Assembly (NCBI RefSeq): GCF_003003775.1
Contig: NZ_PVWJ01000027.1
Coordinates: 1-46,489, forward strand
DNA length: 46,489 bases
Direction: 5' to 3'
Origin: Merismopedia glauca CCAP 1448/3
Lineage (GTDB): Bacteria > Cyanobacteriota > Cyanobacteriia > Cyanobacteriales > CCAP-1448
A program made the position numbers and the translations under genes. The notes beneath the pieces are model-generated. The model searched no databases. It saw nothing but the letters and a program-made list of their open reading frames with translations, and was not told the origin of the DNA. Within the stretch, counting starts at the first letter, position 1. Every line of letters begins with the position of its first letter. This document shows, piece after piece, positions 1-11,900 of this stretch.

Positions 1-2956
1 CACTGGTTTGGAGTTCTTGGGCAATAGCGAGGAGTTCTTTAAAAGCGGCGGAGACTTGAGTCGCTTCTTTGAGAGTATTGCTAGAGATTGCCGCCACATC
101 AGAGACAGTTTGGCTCACTACTGCCGAAGTTTGAGATTGTTCGGAAGCTGAAGTGGCAATAGCTTCTACCAGATGGCTAATGCGATCGCTCACGGCACTA
201 ATCTTATTCAAACTCTGTCTGGTTTCGTCTACTAATTTAGTACCCATCACCACTTGTTCTGTCCCAGATTCCATCGCTGCTACCACTTCATTAGTTTCAG
301 TTTGGATTTCTGTGACTAGAGTTTCAATTTCGGCTGTAGCTTGGGCTGACTGTCTCGCTAAGGCTCTCACCCGTTCCGCAACTACGGCAAATCCCCGACC
401 TTGTTCGCCAGCGTTAGCAGCTTCAATTGCTGCATTTAAAGCCAGTAGGTTGGTTTGTTCGGCGAAGGTACTAATCAAGTTAACCACCTTAGAAATTTTC
501 TGAGATGATTCTCCTAAGCGTTTCACTTTTTTCGAGGTTTGGGCTACTGTTTCTCGAATAGCTAAGATGCCATCTACGGTTTTATTCATAGCTAGATCGC
601 CTTCAGCTACTTGCTCAGCAGCTTCTTTAACTGCGGCTTGAGCCTCTTGGGCACTACTGGTTACAGCATTAATCGAGCTAGACATATCTTGGATACAATC
701 TAAAGTCGTCGCAATTTCCTCGGCTTGGCGCAAAGCTTCCTTAGAAAGTTCTCGCACGCTATCTTCATTAGAATTGGTCGTATTAGCTAATTTTTCTGCC
801 GCTTGTTGCACTTGAATGACGATTCGCCGCAAACTACCAATGGTGGCATTATAAGAGTCGGCTACTGTTCCAATTTCATCTTCAGTCACCTTGGCTCTAA
901 TAGTTAGATCCCCACGACTAACAGGATCGACCTCGGTTAAGAGTTCTATGGCTCTTCTTTGGAGTGTGTCTTTAGTCTGGCGTTGTTGATCTATTAGATT
1001 AGCGCGATCAATGGCAAAACCAACTTGAGTGGCGACCTGTTCTAACCAAATAATTTCTTTTTGCTGCCATTCTCTAGGAGCAGAACATTGATGAGCAATA
1101 AGTAATCCGGCTAAATTCCGACGACTACCCCGTAGAATAGGGACAACTAGGTTAGATTTAACGCTAAATGGCTCTAATTGCTGCAAATGACATTCCGTTA
1201 AGCCAGCTTGATGTATATCTTTAAAGGCTTTCACCCCACCTTGGCGATATTTTTCCAGATAACGTTCTTTAAAACAAGGGTCATAAATAGTCACCCCCAA
1301 AGCTGCGGGCCAGCCTTGACCTACAGACTCAGCAATGATGGTTCCCTGCCAGGTTTCTTCATCAAATCGGTAGATAATGACGCGATCGGCGGCTAATTGT
1401 TGTCTCAGGAGTTGTAAAGACTGATTAAAAGCCTCTTTTTGTTGGGGATATTGACCGAGGTTAATGACTATTTGACTAAGAACCTGGGCGTTTTCGGTTG
1501 CTTCGCGGTTATCAGCCAGAATTCTTTCTAATTGAACCGCCATGTGGTTTAATTCGCGAGATAAGACCCCGATTTCGTCTTGACGATCCGTTTCTACCAA
1601 GCGAGTACCCTGTTTTCCAGCCCCCAATTCTTGAGCAAAAACTGATAAGCGTTGCAATGGTCTAGAAAAACGATTAGCTAAGGGAATAGCGATTAAGCCA
1701 GTCAAAAGTAAAATGATGCCTCCAATCCCGTAGCCAATCATTTGCAGGTTATTAATGGTGGCATCTAATTCTCCTGGTGGAGTGCCCACAAAAGCCATCC
1801 CGATGGGTTTAGCTTGATCCGGATTAATTTGTTGCTGATGATCGTAGAGAGGGATATAAGTACCAACGTAGGTTTTACCAGCAATCTGGTTATTTTCTGA
1901 TAGTGAGGGTTTCCCTTGCAGTAGTACCGTTTGAACCACATCTTTAGGGGCGCGATCGCCAAGGAGTCTTTTTTCCGTTTTTGCTTCCGTGATGCTACTG
2001 GCAACCCTTAAATCTTGAGCAAAAACGCTGGTGACTGAGCCATAATTCTCTTGGAAGGTATCTGTCAATAAATTTCCCCGATTCAAGAGGGTTCCGACTA
2101 TAGCTAGACCGACTATTTTCCCGTTGACCTTAATTGGGTGAACTGCCATTGCCACCATGCCAGTTTTATTGGATTCAGCTTGGGGAAAATAGCTAGGAGA
2201 AAGGGATTTAATCTCGGTTTGTGCTTGTAGACCTAATTTATTTAAGGTTTTAGGATCGAGCAATTCAACACCTTCGAGGGGCTTATCTAACTTCAGTGCA
2301 TCTTGAACAATGCTCCAGTTACCTAAATCAATTCCAGTTGGTACTGTCAAAGACTCCAACGCTGCATTTCTTTGTTCGGCTGCGGTTCCTAATGGGAAAT
2401 CTTGGTGGAGTTTTACATACTGAGCGACAGTTTTACCCTGAGCATCAGTAACGATGCGAAAACTTTTCCAAGTGTCAGGGCGCTGAGTTTCATGAGCTAC
2501 AGGACGGAGCAAACTTTCAATCAAGGAGCGATTAGTAGCTACTTGTTGTCGATTTTGTAGGTCTATTTTAGCGGCGCTGATGGCTTCAGCCATACCTCGA
2601 GACTGAGAGATAGACTCTAATTTCAACCATAATACGTAATCATTGAGAAACCCTTGAGCATTAGTTTCAACTGTTTGTAATAAGCTTTCGCGAGTGCTTT
2701 TTTGGCTAGACCAAACTATGCCTTGAGTAATGGCTATAGCCGGAATTGCGGCAGTAGTAATCAGTAATAGAGCTAACTGACTTTTAAATCCTAGTCTTTT
2801 CCACCAACTTGATGGGCGAGTTGGAGTTGATATATCCTGAGCTTCCGACTGCAACATTGTCGCTGGAGCAAATTCCAGTTCATCGGTATCTAAGAAGGTT
2901 TCAGAAAGGTCTGGGGTCGGATCGGTCACTTGTCGAGAATGAGTATTTTCTAACAT
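1..2956 (-). CDS. Methyl-accepting chemotaxis protein, PilJ/PixJ-like (C-terminal end off window)
   Basis: Reading leftward from the ATG at 2956 there is an open frame of 985 codons that leaves the window at base 1. It begins [10 protein letters not shown], like the neighbouring receptor, and probably lacks only its last few residues. Visible in order: a cytoplasmic head, a first membrane segment near residues 50-70, a long extracytoplasmic sensor region, a second membrane segment, a HAMP region, a GAF domain, a second HAMP-like segment and an MCP signalling domain with the hairpin-tip core [12 protein letters not shown]. The GAF domain has DPCF (Cys codon 1274-1276) and ECHL (Cys codon 1190-1192), exactly 28 residues apart as in PixJ cyanobacteriochromes. 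It is a receptor for type IV pilus-based motility or phototaxis, last visible gene of the 8497-to-1 operon. Ligand or light sensing is inferred only. Confidence 0.93.
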   Translation of the reverse strand, partial: MLENTHSRQVTDPTPDLSETFLDTDELEFAPATMLQSEAQDISTPTRPSSWWKRLGFKSQLALLLITTAAIPAIAITQGIVWSSQKSTRESLLQTVETNAQGFLNDYVLWLKLESISQSRGMAEAISAAKIDLQNRQQVATNRSLIESLLRPVAHETQRPDTWKSFRIVTDAQGKTVAQYVKLHQDFPLGTAAEQRNAALESLTVPTGIDLGNWSIVQDALKLDKPLEGVELLDPKTLNKLGLQAQTEIKSLSPSYFPQAESNKTGMVAMAVHPIKVNGKIVGLAIVGTLLNRGNLLTDTFQENYGSVTSVFAQDLRVASSITEAKTEKRLLGDRAPKDVVQTVLLQGKPSLSENNQIAGKTYVGTYIPLYDHQQQINPDQAKPIGMAFVGTPPGELDATINNLQMIGYGIGGIILLLTGLIAIPLANRFSRPLQRLSVFAQELGAGKQGTRLVETDRQDEIGVLSRELNHMAVQLERILADNREATENAQVLSQIVINLGQYPQQKEAFNQSLQLLRQQLAADRVIIYRFDEETWQGTIIAESVGQGWPAALGVTIYDPCFKERYLEKYRQGGVKAFKDIHQAGLTECHLQQLEPFSVKSNLVVPILRGSRRNLAGLLIAHQCSAPREWQQKEIIWLEQVATQVGFAIDRANLIDQQRQTKDTLQRRAIELLTEVDPVSRGDLTIRAKVTEDEIGTVADSYNATIGSLRRIVIQVQQAAEKLANTTNSNEDSVRELSKEALRQAEEIATTLDCIQDMSSSINAVTSSAQEAQAAVKEAAEQVAEGDLAMNKTVDGILAIRETVAQTSKKVKRLGESSQKISKVVNLISTFAEQTNLLALNAAIEAANAGEQGRGFAVVAERVRALARQSAQATAEIETLVTEIQTETNEVVAAMESGTEQVVMGTKLVDETRQSLNKISAVSDRISHLVEAIATSASEQSQTSAVVSQTVSDVAAISSNTLKEATQVSAAFKELLAIAQELQTS

Positions 2957-2987
2957 AATTCTGAGATAATTTAATCTGGCGAATAGG

Positions 2988-3093
2988 TAGGGAGCGGAGG
3001 GGCGGAGGAGCGGAGGAGCAGGAGGAGCAGAGGAGCGGAGGAGCAGAGGGGCGGAGGAGCGGAGGAGCGGAGGAGCGGAGGAGCAGGAGGAGA
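2988..3093. repeat. G-rich imperfect tandem repeat between the two receptor genes
   Basis: About 105 bases made of irregular copies of GGAGCGGAGGAGCAG-type units, nearly all purine on the plus strand. It sits in the gap between the two chemoreceptor genes, so it would lie in the transcribed leader of the second gene. There the RNA would be C/U-rich with many CCUCC motifs. Copy number is likely to vary between strains. Confidence 0.85.
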
Positions 3094-3149
3094 GTTTATT
3101 TATTTCCGCCGCGATGTACTAAGCTACTGTCTCAAGAAAAATTGCATAT

Positions 3150-3188
3150 TTCCTTCCTTCTTCCTTTTTCCTTCTTCCTTCTTCCTTC
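3150..3188. repeat. Heptamer short tandem repeat (CTTCCTT)n
   Basis: About five imperfect copies of CTTCCTT (AAGGAAG on the other strand) abut and slightly enter the stop codon of the upstream receptor gene (stop at 3187-3189). The same heptamer family recurs at 29680-29712 and 32296-32343. It resembles the short tandemly repeated repetitive sequences known from filamentous cyanobacteria. Confidence 0.8.
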
Positions 3189-5994
3189 AACTAACTTTAA
3201 ATTGACCTGCACTTGCTTGGAGTTGCTCAGCTAAGGATAGAAGATCTTGGAAAGCGGTAGAAACATTAGCGGCTTCTTGGGATGTTTGGTTGGAGATGGC
3301 AGCTACATCAGTCATACTTTGAGCGACAGATTCTGATGCTACTGATTGAGTTACTGTCGTTTGGGCAATTTCTTGCACCAATTGCTCGATATAGTTACTA
3401 ACCTCCACAATTTTATTTAAGTTTTGGCGAGTTTCATCGGCTAGTTGCGTTCCTTTAAGCACTTCCCGATTACCTATAGCCATTGCAGCAACTAGTTCTT
3501 TGGTTTCTTTCTGAATTTCTTCGATAATATTTTCAATTTCGACGGTAGCTGCGCTAGATTGTCTAGCTAGGTTACCAACTTCGTCTGCAACCACTGCAAA
3601 GCCTCTCCCTTCTTCTCCGGCTCTAGCTGCCTCAATTGCCGCATTTAGAGCTAATAGGTTGGTTTGTTCGGCAAATCCGCTAATCACACCGACTACTTTG
3701 GAGATTTTTTCGGAAGCGATACCTAGTTGCTGCACTTTAGTGGAGGTATCGGTTACGGTTTGTTGGATTGCCAAAATTCCTTCTACTGTGCGGTTTAGAG
3801 AAGCATCACCAGCAGCTACGGTGGCTGTAGCTTGTTTCACGGCTATGGCGGCTTGTTGCACGTTACTGCTAACTTTCCGAATTGATGCCGACATCTCTTG
3901 AATCCGTTGCAGAGCTTGGTCAATTTCTATAGTTTGTCTGATGGCTCCATCAGAGAGATCTTGGACTAATTCTTGGTTACTACTGGTAGTCGAGGTCATT
4001 TGCTGGGCAGTTTCTTGCACTTGAGTGACAACTTTCCGCAAACTAGCTACCATTGCATTGTAAGAGTCAGCGATAGTCCCGATTTCATCTTCAGTCACCT
4101 TGGCGCGAATGGTTAAATCTCCCTGACTGATGGGATCTACTTCCATCAGTAGTTCTAAGGCTCGACTTTGCAGTCTTTCTTTACCTTGTTTTTGTTGTTC
4201 TAAAGAGTTGGCGCGATCGACGGCAAATCCGACTTGAATGGCTAGTTGGGAGAATAGATCGATATCATTTTGACTCCAGAGGCGAGGAGCATCGCATTGA
4301 TGAGCGACTAATAATCCTAATAGTTGCCGTTCTTCCCCTAAAACGATGGGAGCAACTAGATTAGCTTTGACACCAAATGGTTCTAGCTGTTTGAGGTGAC
4401 AAGCGGTTAATCCGGCTTCGCAAATGTTAGGAGTAGCTTGTACCCTACCTTCACGGTATTTTTCGACGTATCTGTCAGCAAAACATGGATCGGCGATTTG
4501 GGCACCCAAAGCTTTGGGATAGCCATCGGCTACCGATTCGGCGACGATGCTTCCTTTCCATTCAAGATCGAATAGATAGACAATGACACGACTGGCAGCT
4601 AGAGCATGACGAATTTCTGTAATGGCTAGATTGAAAATTAGATCGGTTTGGGGATATTTTCCGAGTTTAGTGGTAATTTCTTTAATTAATTGGTATCTTT
4701 CGGCTTCATACTGTTTTTGGCTGAGCAAGTCTTTAATTTGCCCTGACATTTGGTTAATACTTCCAGCCAGAATTGCCCTTTCATCATTTCCAGTTACGGG
4801 AAGAACTGTATCTAAATCTCCTTGTCCGATTTGTTGAACGGCGTTGGTGGTTTCTTCTAAGAATTTCGTACTGCGATTGACTAGGTAAGCTGTGAGCAAG
4901 GAAACTAGAGCCGCCATCAGGGTTGTCCCTCCCAAAAGAGTCAATAGCAATCTCTGCTGGGGTTCAAATAACTTGTTGCTAGGAGTAATGACAACACCTT
5001 TCCAATCTAGGTTATAGGGAGATTCTTCTAGTTCTTCTACGTGTGCTTGGGTAACTACCTGATTTGAAGTTATCTGACTAAATGCTTCATGTCCTATATC
5101 TTGAGATATATTAGGGAATTTCTGTTTGATATTTTGTTTAACTAGCGACTCTTGATTACTTAAGAAGATTTGCCCTTTACCATCTACCAAAAATACTGTT
5201 TTACCGTCTTTCTGATACTGGTCTAATAAGTCATCCATGACTTCTACAGGGAAACGCATTCGGACTAGTCCAATTAAGGCACCTGTTTTTTTATCCTGAA
5301 GAGGCGCGCCTATTTCCATACTCATTTTCTTTGTCCAGTTAGAAAAGTATGGATTTAGGAAAACTACGCTTTTAGTATTAATGATTTTCTGGTGGAAGGA
5401 ACTATTTTGACTGTGATTATAAGATTGACCAAACTTATCTTTGGCTTCAGATTGAGCAATGACATTACCATTTAGATCGAAGACAGCAATGCGATCGTAT
5501 ATATCTTCGTTACCAACATATTGAGTCAAAAACTCATTTTTTTCCTGTGGTGAGATAGATTGAGAAATTTTAGGATTGGCAAAAATTTCGAGATTAGTTA
5601 AAGATTTAGCATCTCGGTAGCGATCGCCAATAAACAATTCGATTTTATCGTTTAAGTTAACTACTGTAGATTTTTCATTCTCAAGTACTTGCTTCGTCAA
5701 GGATTGATTGGCAAAGTAATAGGCGATACTTCCCACTAACATAATAGGAAGAGTACTCAGCGCGATCGCCCAAGCAGTGGCTTTTTTGCGTAAACCGAAT
5801 TTGGGGGGGTTAATTGCTAAACTTCTGGCTCTTGGTTCGACTAAATCTTTGGACTCACGATCTAATGGCTTTGGTGCGTCTATTGGCTCATCTTCAAATA
5901 GTAAATGGTCGAGGGACTCGTCCTCATTAAATAGAGATTTATTGTCGTTTAACTGACTAGAGTCAGGGGTGCGATTTATAGAAGGTTCAAGCAT
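3187..5994 (-). CDS. pilJ: Methyl-accepting chemotaxis protein, PilJ/PixJ-like
   Basis: 935 aa. Order of parts: an acidic cytoplasmic head (1-70), TM1 (about 73-95), a double-Cache-like periplasmic region (about 100-345), TM2 (about 349-372), HAMP (372-425), GAF (about 438-600), a second HAMP-like segment and the MCP signalling domain (about 660-935) with [12 protein letters not shown] at its tip. The GAF domain carries D502-P-C504-F and C532-H533, the two cysteines of DXCF cyanobacteriochromes, spaced by 28 as in TePixJ. It should sit in the inner membrane at the pili and signal through CheW to a CheA lying outside the window. It is a paralogue of the following receptor. PilJ-type GAF domains need not bind bilin, so photoreception is a hypothesis. 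Confidence 0.93.
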   Translation of the reverse strand: MLEPSINRTPDSSQLNDNKSLFNEDESLDHLLFEDEPIDAPKPLDRESKDLVEPRARSLAINPPKFGLRKKATAWAIALSTLPIMLVGSIAYYFANQSLTKQVLENEKSTVVNLNDKIELFIGDRYRDAKSLTNLEIFANPKISQSISPQEKNEFLTQYVGNEDIYDRIAVFDLNGNVIAQSEAKDKFGQSYNHSQNSSFHQKIINTKSVVFLNPYFSNWTKKMSMEIGAPLQDKKTGALIGLVRMRFPVEVMDDLLDQYQKDGKTVFLVDGKGQIFLSNQESLVKQNIKQKFPNISQDIGHEAFSQITSNQVVTQAHVEELEESPYNLDWKGVVITPSNKLFEPQQRLLLTLLGGTTLMAALVSLLTAYLVNRSTKFLEETTNAVQQIGQGDLDTVLPVTGNDERAILAGSINQMSGQIKDLLSQKQYEAERYQLIKEITTKLGKYPQTDLIFNLAITEIRHALAASRVIVYLFDLEWKGSIVAESVADGYPKALGAQIADPCFADRYVEKYREGRVQATPNICEAGLTACHLKQLEPFGVKANLVAPIVLGEERQLLGLLVAHQCDAPRLWSQNDIDLFSQLAIQVGFAVDRANSLEQQKQGKERLQSRALELLMEVDPISQGDLTIRAKVTEDEIGTIADSYNAMVASLRKVVTQVQETAQQMTSTTSSNQELVQDLSDGAIRQTIEIDQALQRIQEMSASIRKVSSNVQQAAIAVKQATATVAAGDASLNRTVEGILAIQQTVTDTSTKVQQLGIASEKISKVVGVISGFAEQTNLLALNAAIEAARAGEEGRGFAVVADEVGNLARQSSAATVEIENIIEEIQKETKELVAAMAIGNREVLKGTQLADETRQNLNKIVEVSNYIEQLVQEIAQTTVTQSVASESVAQSMTDVAAISNQTSQEAANVSTAFQDLLSLAEQLQASAGQFKVS

Positions 5995-6136
5995 AGCTGT
6001 TAAATTAGTAATTTAATGATGGCGTTTTTGTAGCGACAAAGCATTCAGGTAAAAGCTGAGGTAATAATTTATGAGACTATCTTCTGAATGCTTTACCCGT
6101 ACAGAGAAATTATAGATTTCATTTAATTTTTCACCC

Positions 6137-6697
6137 TTATGAGAAGTTTGATTGAGATTGAGGCATATTGGCAATCATAGAGTTCCCATCTAGAACTATA
6201 AATATTTCACCATCTTCTTTTAGCCAAAAACCTCGTAAGAAAGGTACTAGTTGCGAATTGATATTAGTTTCCAGGGAAGATTGAATCCAGTCTGGGTTAC
6301 ACCATTCCATATCTTCGACTTGATTTACCACCAATCCTAGAGTTTTTCTGGCAACAGTCTTTTGTTCTTTGTGAATGTGGTGATGGTGGATGACAATGGC
6401 AGAGTAATAGGAACGAGAACTATGTTCTTGGTAAATAGGTGTTAAACCGACTAAATGACCCAAATCGACTAACCACAAAACTTCCCCCCGCCAATTATAA
6501 ACTCCCATCACCCAAGGTGGCATATGAGGAATAGGAACAATTTGTCCTAAAGGGATGTTGAGGACTTCCGTCATCTGATTGACAGGTAAAATAGCTGTAG
6601 TATCAGGTAGAAGACTAAATCGTAAAAACTGTTGCTCACCGGCTGAAGGTTCTTGAGTTTTGCCAGATATTTCTACAGGAAAAGGTTCAGATGACAT
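6137..6697 (-). CDS. pilI: CheW-like adaptor protein (PilI-like)
   Basis: 186 aa from the ATG at 6697. I prefer this start because AAGGAGGT (6703-6710, minus strand) stands five bases upstream. An in-frame ATG eight codons further out has no such site. The CheW fold is visible: a hydrophobic strand FLRFSLLPDTTAILPV, then PIPHMPPWVMGVYNWRGEVLWLVDL, the signature of CheW proteins that couple MCPs to CheA. Following genes are the two MCPs; preceding is the CheY. In cyanobacteria this order belongs to the pil/pix/hmp motility loci. Cytoplasmic, peripheral to the receptor array. Confidence 0.93.
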   Translation of the reverse strand: MSSEPFPVEISGKTQEPSAGEQQFLRFSLLPDTTAILPVNQMTEVLNIPLGQIVPIPHMPPWVMGVYNWRGEVLWLVDLGHLVGLTPIYQEHSSRSYYSAIVIHHHHIHKEQKTVARKTLGLVVNQVEDMEWCNPDWIQSSLETNINSQLVPFLRGFWLKEDGEIFIVLDGNSMIANMPQSQSNFS

Positions 6698-6810
6698 TTG
6701 ATACCTCCTTAAATGACTCAATAGCTAGAATTATAAGAACGACAACGTGGGAAAAGACAACTTAGTGCCTTCCCCGATCAAATGGCGATCGCCATTAGTA
6801 GCTCATCAGA

Positions 6811-7179
6811 TTAAGAAACTGCGACTAATTGTTTCATAGTACGGATTAGTTCTTCTTGATCTACAGGTTTAGGTATATAAGCATTTGCACCTTGTTTCAT
6901 ACCCCAGAATTTATCCATATCGCTGCCTTTAGTGGAGCAAATGATGACTGGAATATGACTAGTGGCAGCATCTCCCTTAAGTTCTCGGCACAGTTCAAAA
7001 CCGCTACGTCCTGGGAGGACAACATCAAGGATCACGATATCAGGCTTTTTGTGACTGATTTGGGCGATCGCTTCTTCAACGCTACCAGCCGTAAGTACCG
7101 TCAATCCGGCTTTTTGGGCACAAGCGGTCAATATTTGTCTTTCGGTAGCAGTATCTTCAACAATTAGAGCAGTAGGCAT
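6811..7179 (-). CDS. pilH: CheY-like single-domain response regulator (PilH-like)
   Basis: 122 aa, a bare receiver domain. The acidic pocket E8-D9, the phospho-acceptor D52 in VILDVVLPG, the T83 switch residue and the K104-P105 pair are all present, so it should be phosphorylated normally. There is no output domain. It lies between the PatA-like regulator and CheW in the same orientation, with a gap of about 110 bases to the CheW gene and about 135 to the PatA-like gene. Known homologues (PilH/PixH) set the balance of pilus extension and retraction, often by competing with PilG for phosphate from CheA. Confidence 0.95.
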   Translation of the reverse strand: MPTALIVEDTATERQILTACAQKAGLTVLTAGSVEEAIAQISHKKPDIVILDVVLPGRSGFELCRELKGDAATSHIPVIICSTKGSDMDKFWGMKQGANAYIPKPVDQEELIRTMKQLVAVS

Positions 7180-7315
7180 AATTAGATTTCTCTTTGAGCA
7201 AGACTTGATTTCAAGATTGACTCAGAACAATTTTAATATTGAGGCAATATAGACTATGTAATAACCTGTATATGATTGCTAAAATTGACCAAATCGACGG
7301 TATTTTAAGGTATTA

Positions 7316-8497
7316 TTAAGTATGGGCTTTCTGTAAGTATTGATTAACTACTTCTAAAACCGTCGGAGCGTCTACAGGCTTACTAATAAAGTGAGATGCT
7401 CCTACAACTTTAGCCCGAACTCGGTCAATTATTCCATCGTTGCCTGTCAAAATTACAATTGGCACCTCCTTAAAGGCGGAAACTTTGCGTAGTTGGGTAC
7501 AGATTTCATAGCCATTAGTATTAGGCATCACTAGATCGAGGAAGACTAGATCTGGTTTACGACTGAGTAACGTAGCTATAGCTCGCATCGAATCTTGGAC
7601 AGGTAAAAACTGATATCCAGCAGATGTCAAGATTTTTTCCATAGTTTGACAAACCATCGGACTATCATCAACGCAAGCAATCAAAGAACCTGTAGATGTT
7701 GGTTGCGAGGTAATTATCTTGGGAATAGTTGGTGTAACTAGAGGTTGACTGTCAGGAATATTAATCAGTTCTACCAAGTTAGCTTCGATGTAAGGTAGCA
7801 AAGAGCGAGTTACATCAGTGATATTGCGCTTGGTATGCATGGCAATGTCCCGCAAACTACGCCGTCCATTCAGCAAGGCTGCTAAAGTTTTGTACGTAGC
7901 TGGGGAGACTTTCTGTTGTAGTTGATGAGGATCGCGAATCAGGGGGGCTTGATCGGGAATGATATCAAATAGTTGAGCCGTTTGCCAGATTTGCCAGAGT
8001 TTTTGAGCTTCGTTTAGACCTTGCTCAATATCAATCAGCACCAATTGCGGGGATAAAGGAGGTTCTTGAATAATCTCACCAGTGATTTGCAAGGCTTGAC
8101 TGACATCAAATAAGACTTCTACAGTCATAGTTTGAATCATTTTCACCACTTGCTCGCGGGTGACCATTTGCTGCTGTAAAGCTGCCCACAAAAACTGATA
8201 TTCCCAACAATCGACCTGGAAATCGGTTGATATTCCCGAAAGTTCGTTAATGGAGTTAAACATTGGCTCCAAGGGAGGTAGCTTACCTTGAAAGCAATGG
8301 ATTGCTAAATTTCTTTGCCATCTTCTAACAGGATGGACACCACCATTGGCATAGAGAATTCTGCCCAAGTATAGAAATACTGTCCACACTTGTCCAAAGG
8401 AACTTTTAAGTAGCACCCGCCCACTAAAGCGTGCTTGCTTTAGCTCAATAAGCTTTTTCGTAAAAGCGGTGATAGAGGTGTTTTGGGCAGTCATCAT
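7316..8497 (-). CDS. pilG: PatA-type response regulator with DUF4388 N-terminal domain (PilG-like)
   Basis: 393 aa. The N-terminal part (about 1-250) is the DUF4388/PatA domain with its FSGRVLLKSS...W...LYLGRILYANGG start. The C-terminal part (about 270-390) is a receiver with D321 as phospho-acceptor (FLDLVMP) and K373. Two adjacent ATGs (8497, 8494) follow a purine-rich AGGAAG; I keep the first. It heads the operon and is the homologue of PilG/PixG/Slr1041-type regulators, which act in pilus-dependent motility. The roughly 410-base gap upstream presumably holds the operon promoter. Confidence 0.92.
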   Translation of the reverse strand: MMTAQNTSITAFTKKLIELKQARFSGRVLLKSSFGQVWTVFLYLGRILYANGGVHPVRRWQRNLAIHCFQGKLPPLEPMFNSINELSGISTDFQVDCWEYQFLWAALQQQMVTREQVVKMIQTMTVEVLFDVSQALQITGEIIQEPPLSPQLVLIDIEQGLNEAQKLWQIWQTAQLFDIIPDQAPLIRDPHQLQQKVSPATYKTLAALLNGRRSLRDIAMHTKRNITDVTRSLLPYIEANLVELINIPDSQPLVTPTIPKIITSQPTSTGSLIACVDDSPMVCQTMEKILTSAGYQFLPVQDSMRAIATLLSRKPDLVFLDLVMPNTNGYEICTQLRKVSAFKEVPIVILTGNDGIIDRVRAKVVGASHFISKPVDAPTVLEVVNQYLQKAHT

Positions 8498-8907
8498 TAT
8501 TTCTTCCTGTAACCTTTACCAGAAATAGCTAACATTTGTTGATTTAAAATTTATCTCCCCCTCTTTTAATTAGTACCCGATCTAAATAGTTAATTACTTC
8601 AGTAAAATCACTCAGATTTATTCAATCTATCAACAAAACGTCAGAAAACACTTACTACATTTGGCTGATTAACTCGATCGGTGTTGCATAATCGGCTGAG
8701 AATTGCTAGAACCAACTTCTAAAAACCACATCAATTGACATCAGAAGTATTAATTTTCAACGATTATGATGGCTTACAAATAGATGCTTTACTTACGTTG
8801 TTCTAGTTATTAGTAGCAAATCGAATTATCAAGCAATAAAACCCGAAATCTAGGGGTTTTCCTCCGTATATTCTTCAAGTTACATAAATCAGGCGATCTC
8901 CTTCTCC
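8498..8907. other. Intergenic region upstream of the pil-like operon
   Basis: No coding frame of any quality. It should contain the promoter of the leftward operon and the end of mfd. The only structure I see is a short hairpin at 8838-8860, listed separately. Confidence 0.6.
8838..8860 (-). terminator. Possible terminator downstream of mfd
   Basis: AAAACCC (8838-8844) pairs with GGGTTTT (8854-8860) around a nine-base loop, about 48 bases past the mfd stop. On the minus strand the stem ends in a short T run. The stem is weak, so this is tentative. Confidence 0.35.
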
Positions 8908-11900
8908 TCAAGTCTCTTGGCAGCGATGAAAAGCATCAATTAAGGTAGTTAATTGCTGCTGTGGCTTCAATACCCCTAAACCGCGTACTGTGACTTTACC
9001 AGGAGCATAAACAAATCGAGACTGTAGATTTTTGGGCAAATTAGCCCAGAGTAGATTCCATGCCGGTTCCTCCATTGGTGTTTCTAGAATGATATGTTGC
9101 TTGGATTCTAGTTTAATGCGAGAAATGCCAATTTTTTTAGCCAAAAGTTTTAACTCCATAACTTTGAGTAACTGTTGAGTCGCCAAAGGTATTTCACCAT
9201 AGCGATCGCGCAACTCAGCCGCAATATTGGCTAACTCGGTTTCGCTGGTGGCTGTAGCTATGGTTCTGTAAGCACTCATCTTCTGATCTAAATCAGGGAT
9301 ATAGTCAGCAGGGATAAATGCTGTCAGGGGTAGATCTATCTCTGTATCTTCTACCTCTGGAATTTCTTGGGCGCGAATTTCCTTGATGGCATCTTGCAGC
9401 ATTTCCACGTAGAGATCGAAACCAATAGTTTCCATTTGTCCCGACTGTTCGGCTCCTAGTAGGTTACCCACACCGCGAATTTCCATATCACGGGTAGCTA
9501 ATTGGTAGCCAGAACCCAATTGAGTAAATTCTTGGATGGCTCGCAATCGTTGCCTTGCAGCCTCACTCAGTTGCATTTGTTTGGGATAAAATAGCCAAGC
9601 TTGGGCTTGAATTCCGGCTCTGCCCACCCTGCCCCGTAACTGATACAGTTGGGATAAGCCAAATCTGTGGGCATCTTCAATCAAGATGGTATTAACTCTG
9701 GGAATATCCAATCCAGATTCGATGATAGTAGTGCAAACTAAAATATCCGCTTCGCCACTGCTAAACGCCAGCATAATGGCTTCTAGCTCAGCAGCATCTA
9801 ATTGACCGTGAGCGATCGCCAAGCGGCATCCAGGGACTAATTCGCGGATTTGGGTAGAGGTTTCTTCAATCCCTTCCACCCTGGGAACAACGTAGAAAAT
9901 TTGTCCTCCCCGATCTAACTCTTGGCGGATGGCGGTACGAATAGCTTCGGGGCTGTAGGGCGAAAGATGAGTTTGAATCGGTCGTCTAGAGGGTGGAGGA
10001 GTCGTAATTAAGCTCATTTCCCGCACTCCAGACAGGGACATATATAGGGTACGGGGGATGGGGGTGGCGCTGAGGGTAAGGACATCAATTTGAGTTTTCA
10101 GGGATTTGATTTTTTCTTTTTGATTCACCCCAAACCTCTGTTCCTCGTCAATTACCAATAACCCCAAGTCCCTGAAAGCGACTTCTTTGCCTAAAAGTTG
10201 GTGAGTTCCTACAATTATGTCTAATTCCCCAGTTTTCAGCCGTTGCATGATATCTTTGCGTTCTTGAGTGCTGCGGAAGCGGTTGAGCAAACCGATATTA
10301 ATGGGATAGGGAGAAAACCGTTCTTTGAGGGTGTGGTAGTGCTGCTGGGTTAAAATGGTGGTGGGAGCTAAGAGAGCTACTTGTTTGCCAGAAATAGCGG
10401 CTTTGAAGATGGCGCGGATGGCGACTTCAGTTTTGCCAAACCCGACATCCCCACAGATTAAACGATCCATCGGGCGATCGCTCTCCATATCCCGCTTCAC
10501 TTCCTGCACAGCTTTGAGTTGATCTGGTGTAGGTTGATAGGGAAAGGAATCTTCTAATTCTATTTGCCAAGGGGAATCTACGGGGTAACTAAATCCTTCT
10601 CTTTGTGCCCGTTGGGCGTATAGTTGCAACAGGTCAAAAGCGACTTTCTTAATCGCCTTTTTCACCCTACTTTTAGTCTTTTGCCAAGCTTGACCGGACA
10701 TTTTGTTTAATTCCGGCGGTTTGCCATCACCTGGAGTCCGAAATCGAGATAGCGCTCCAACTTGGTCAGCAGGAACCCGTAAAGTCCCGTCAGCATATTG
10801 AACGGCAACGTAATCTCTCGCCATTCCTGGAGACAGGGAAATACTTTCTAATTTGAGGAATTTTCCGATTCCATAGTTGCGGTGAACGACATAATCACCT
10901 GCTCGAAGTTTATTGGGATCTACCTGTTTAGAAGCAGCTTTACGCCGTTTCCGAATGTAACTGGGGGTAGCGAGAGAATGTTGTCCAAAAAACTCTCTAT
11001 CTGTAATGACTACGACTCTGTAGGTAGGTAAAATAAACCCTTCCAGTTCCGCCAAGCCAGAATATTTCAAAGCTATAGGAACGTGCTGAATCTGTAGTTT
11101 ATCAATTGCTGGATAATCGCGAGGATTCGGCACGAATTGAGCGGGACAATCGTGTTCTTGCAGTAAAGAGACACTACGAGATGGTTGAGCAGACACTACC
11201 CAAATACCGAAACGGCGATCGCGTTCTTGACGCAACAGTTCGGCAACCTTAGCATATTGATGTGGAGTAGTGGGAATCGCACGACTAGCCAGGTTAATCG
11301 GAGGATTGACGGTAACGGTATTGGCAATGGCTAATTCAGATAAATCTAACCGCCAAAACCGTTTGATATCTTCTAAAGAATCACTAAAGGAACGATGTAG
11401 GGTAGTTGGTGGGTGGGAGATGTTGGGTTTCCTATCGTCAACCCAACCTACCTCCTTATCTGCGAGACGTAGCACTGCTACGTCTCTACCATCTCGCACA
11501 TCTCCCGACTCCCGACTCTCCACCTGCTCAATCCAGCGATCGCTATGAGCGTGACATTGTTCTGGTTCGTCAATTGCAATTAAGGTATTGGCGGGTAAAT
11601 AATCGATTAAGGAAGCAGTTTGGGGAAACGCTAAACCCATGAACTGGTTGAGATTTTCCGTGTCTGGGAGATTTTCTGAGCCAAGAGCGTCAACAATCAG
11701 TGGTTGAAAATCAGTGGGAGTGAGTATTAGTTCCTCAATTTTGTCAAGAGAGCGTTGAGTAGATGGATCGAACTCGCGAATCTGCTCTAATTGGTCGCCA
11801 AACCACTCCAAACGGGCGGGTAATTCGGCAGCGACGGGGAAAACATCAATTAAGTCTCCTCTTTGGCTCCATTGCCCTTCTGTCTCCACTAGAGGAACCC

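Noticed and set aside
2988-3093. CRISPR or leader array between the receptor genes
   Set aside because: No regular repeat-spacer pattern; irregular G-rich units only.
6698-6721. Longer start for the CheW-like gene at 6721
   Set aside because: A strong AAGGAGGT lies between that ATG and the next one at 6697, fixing the later start.
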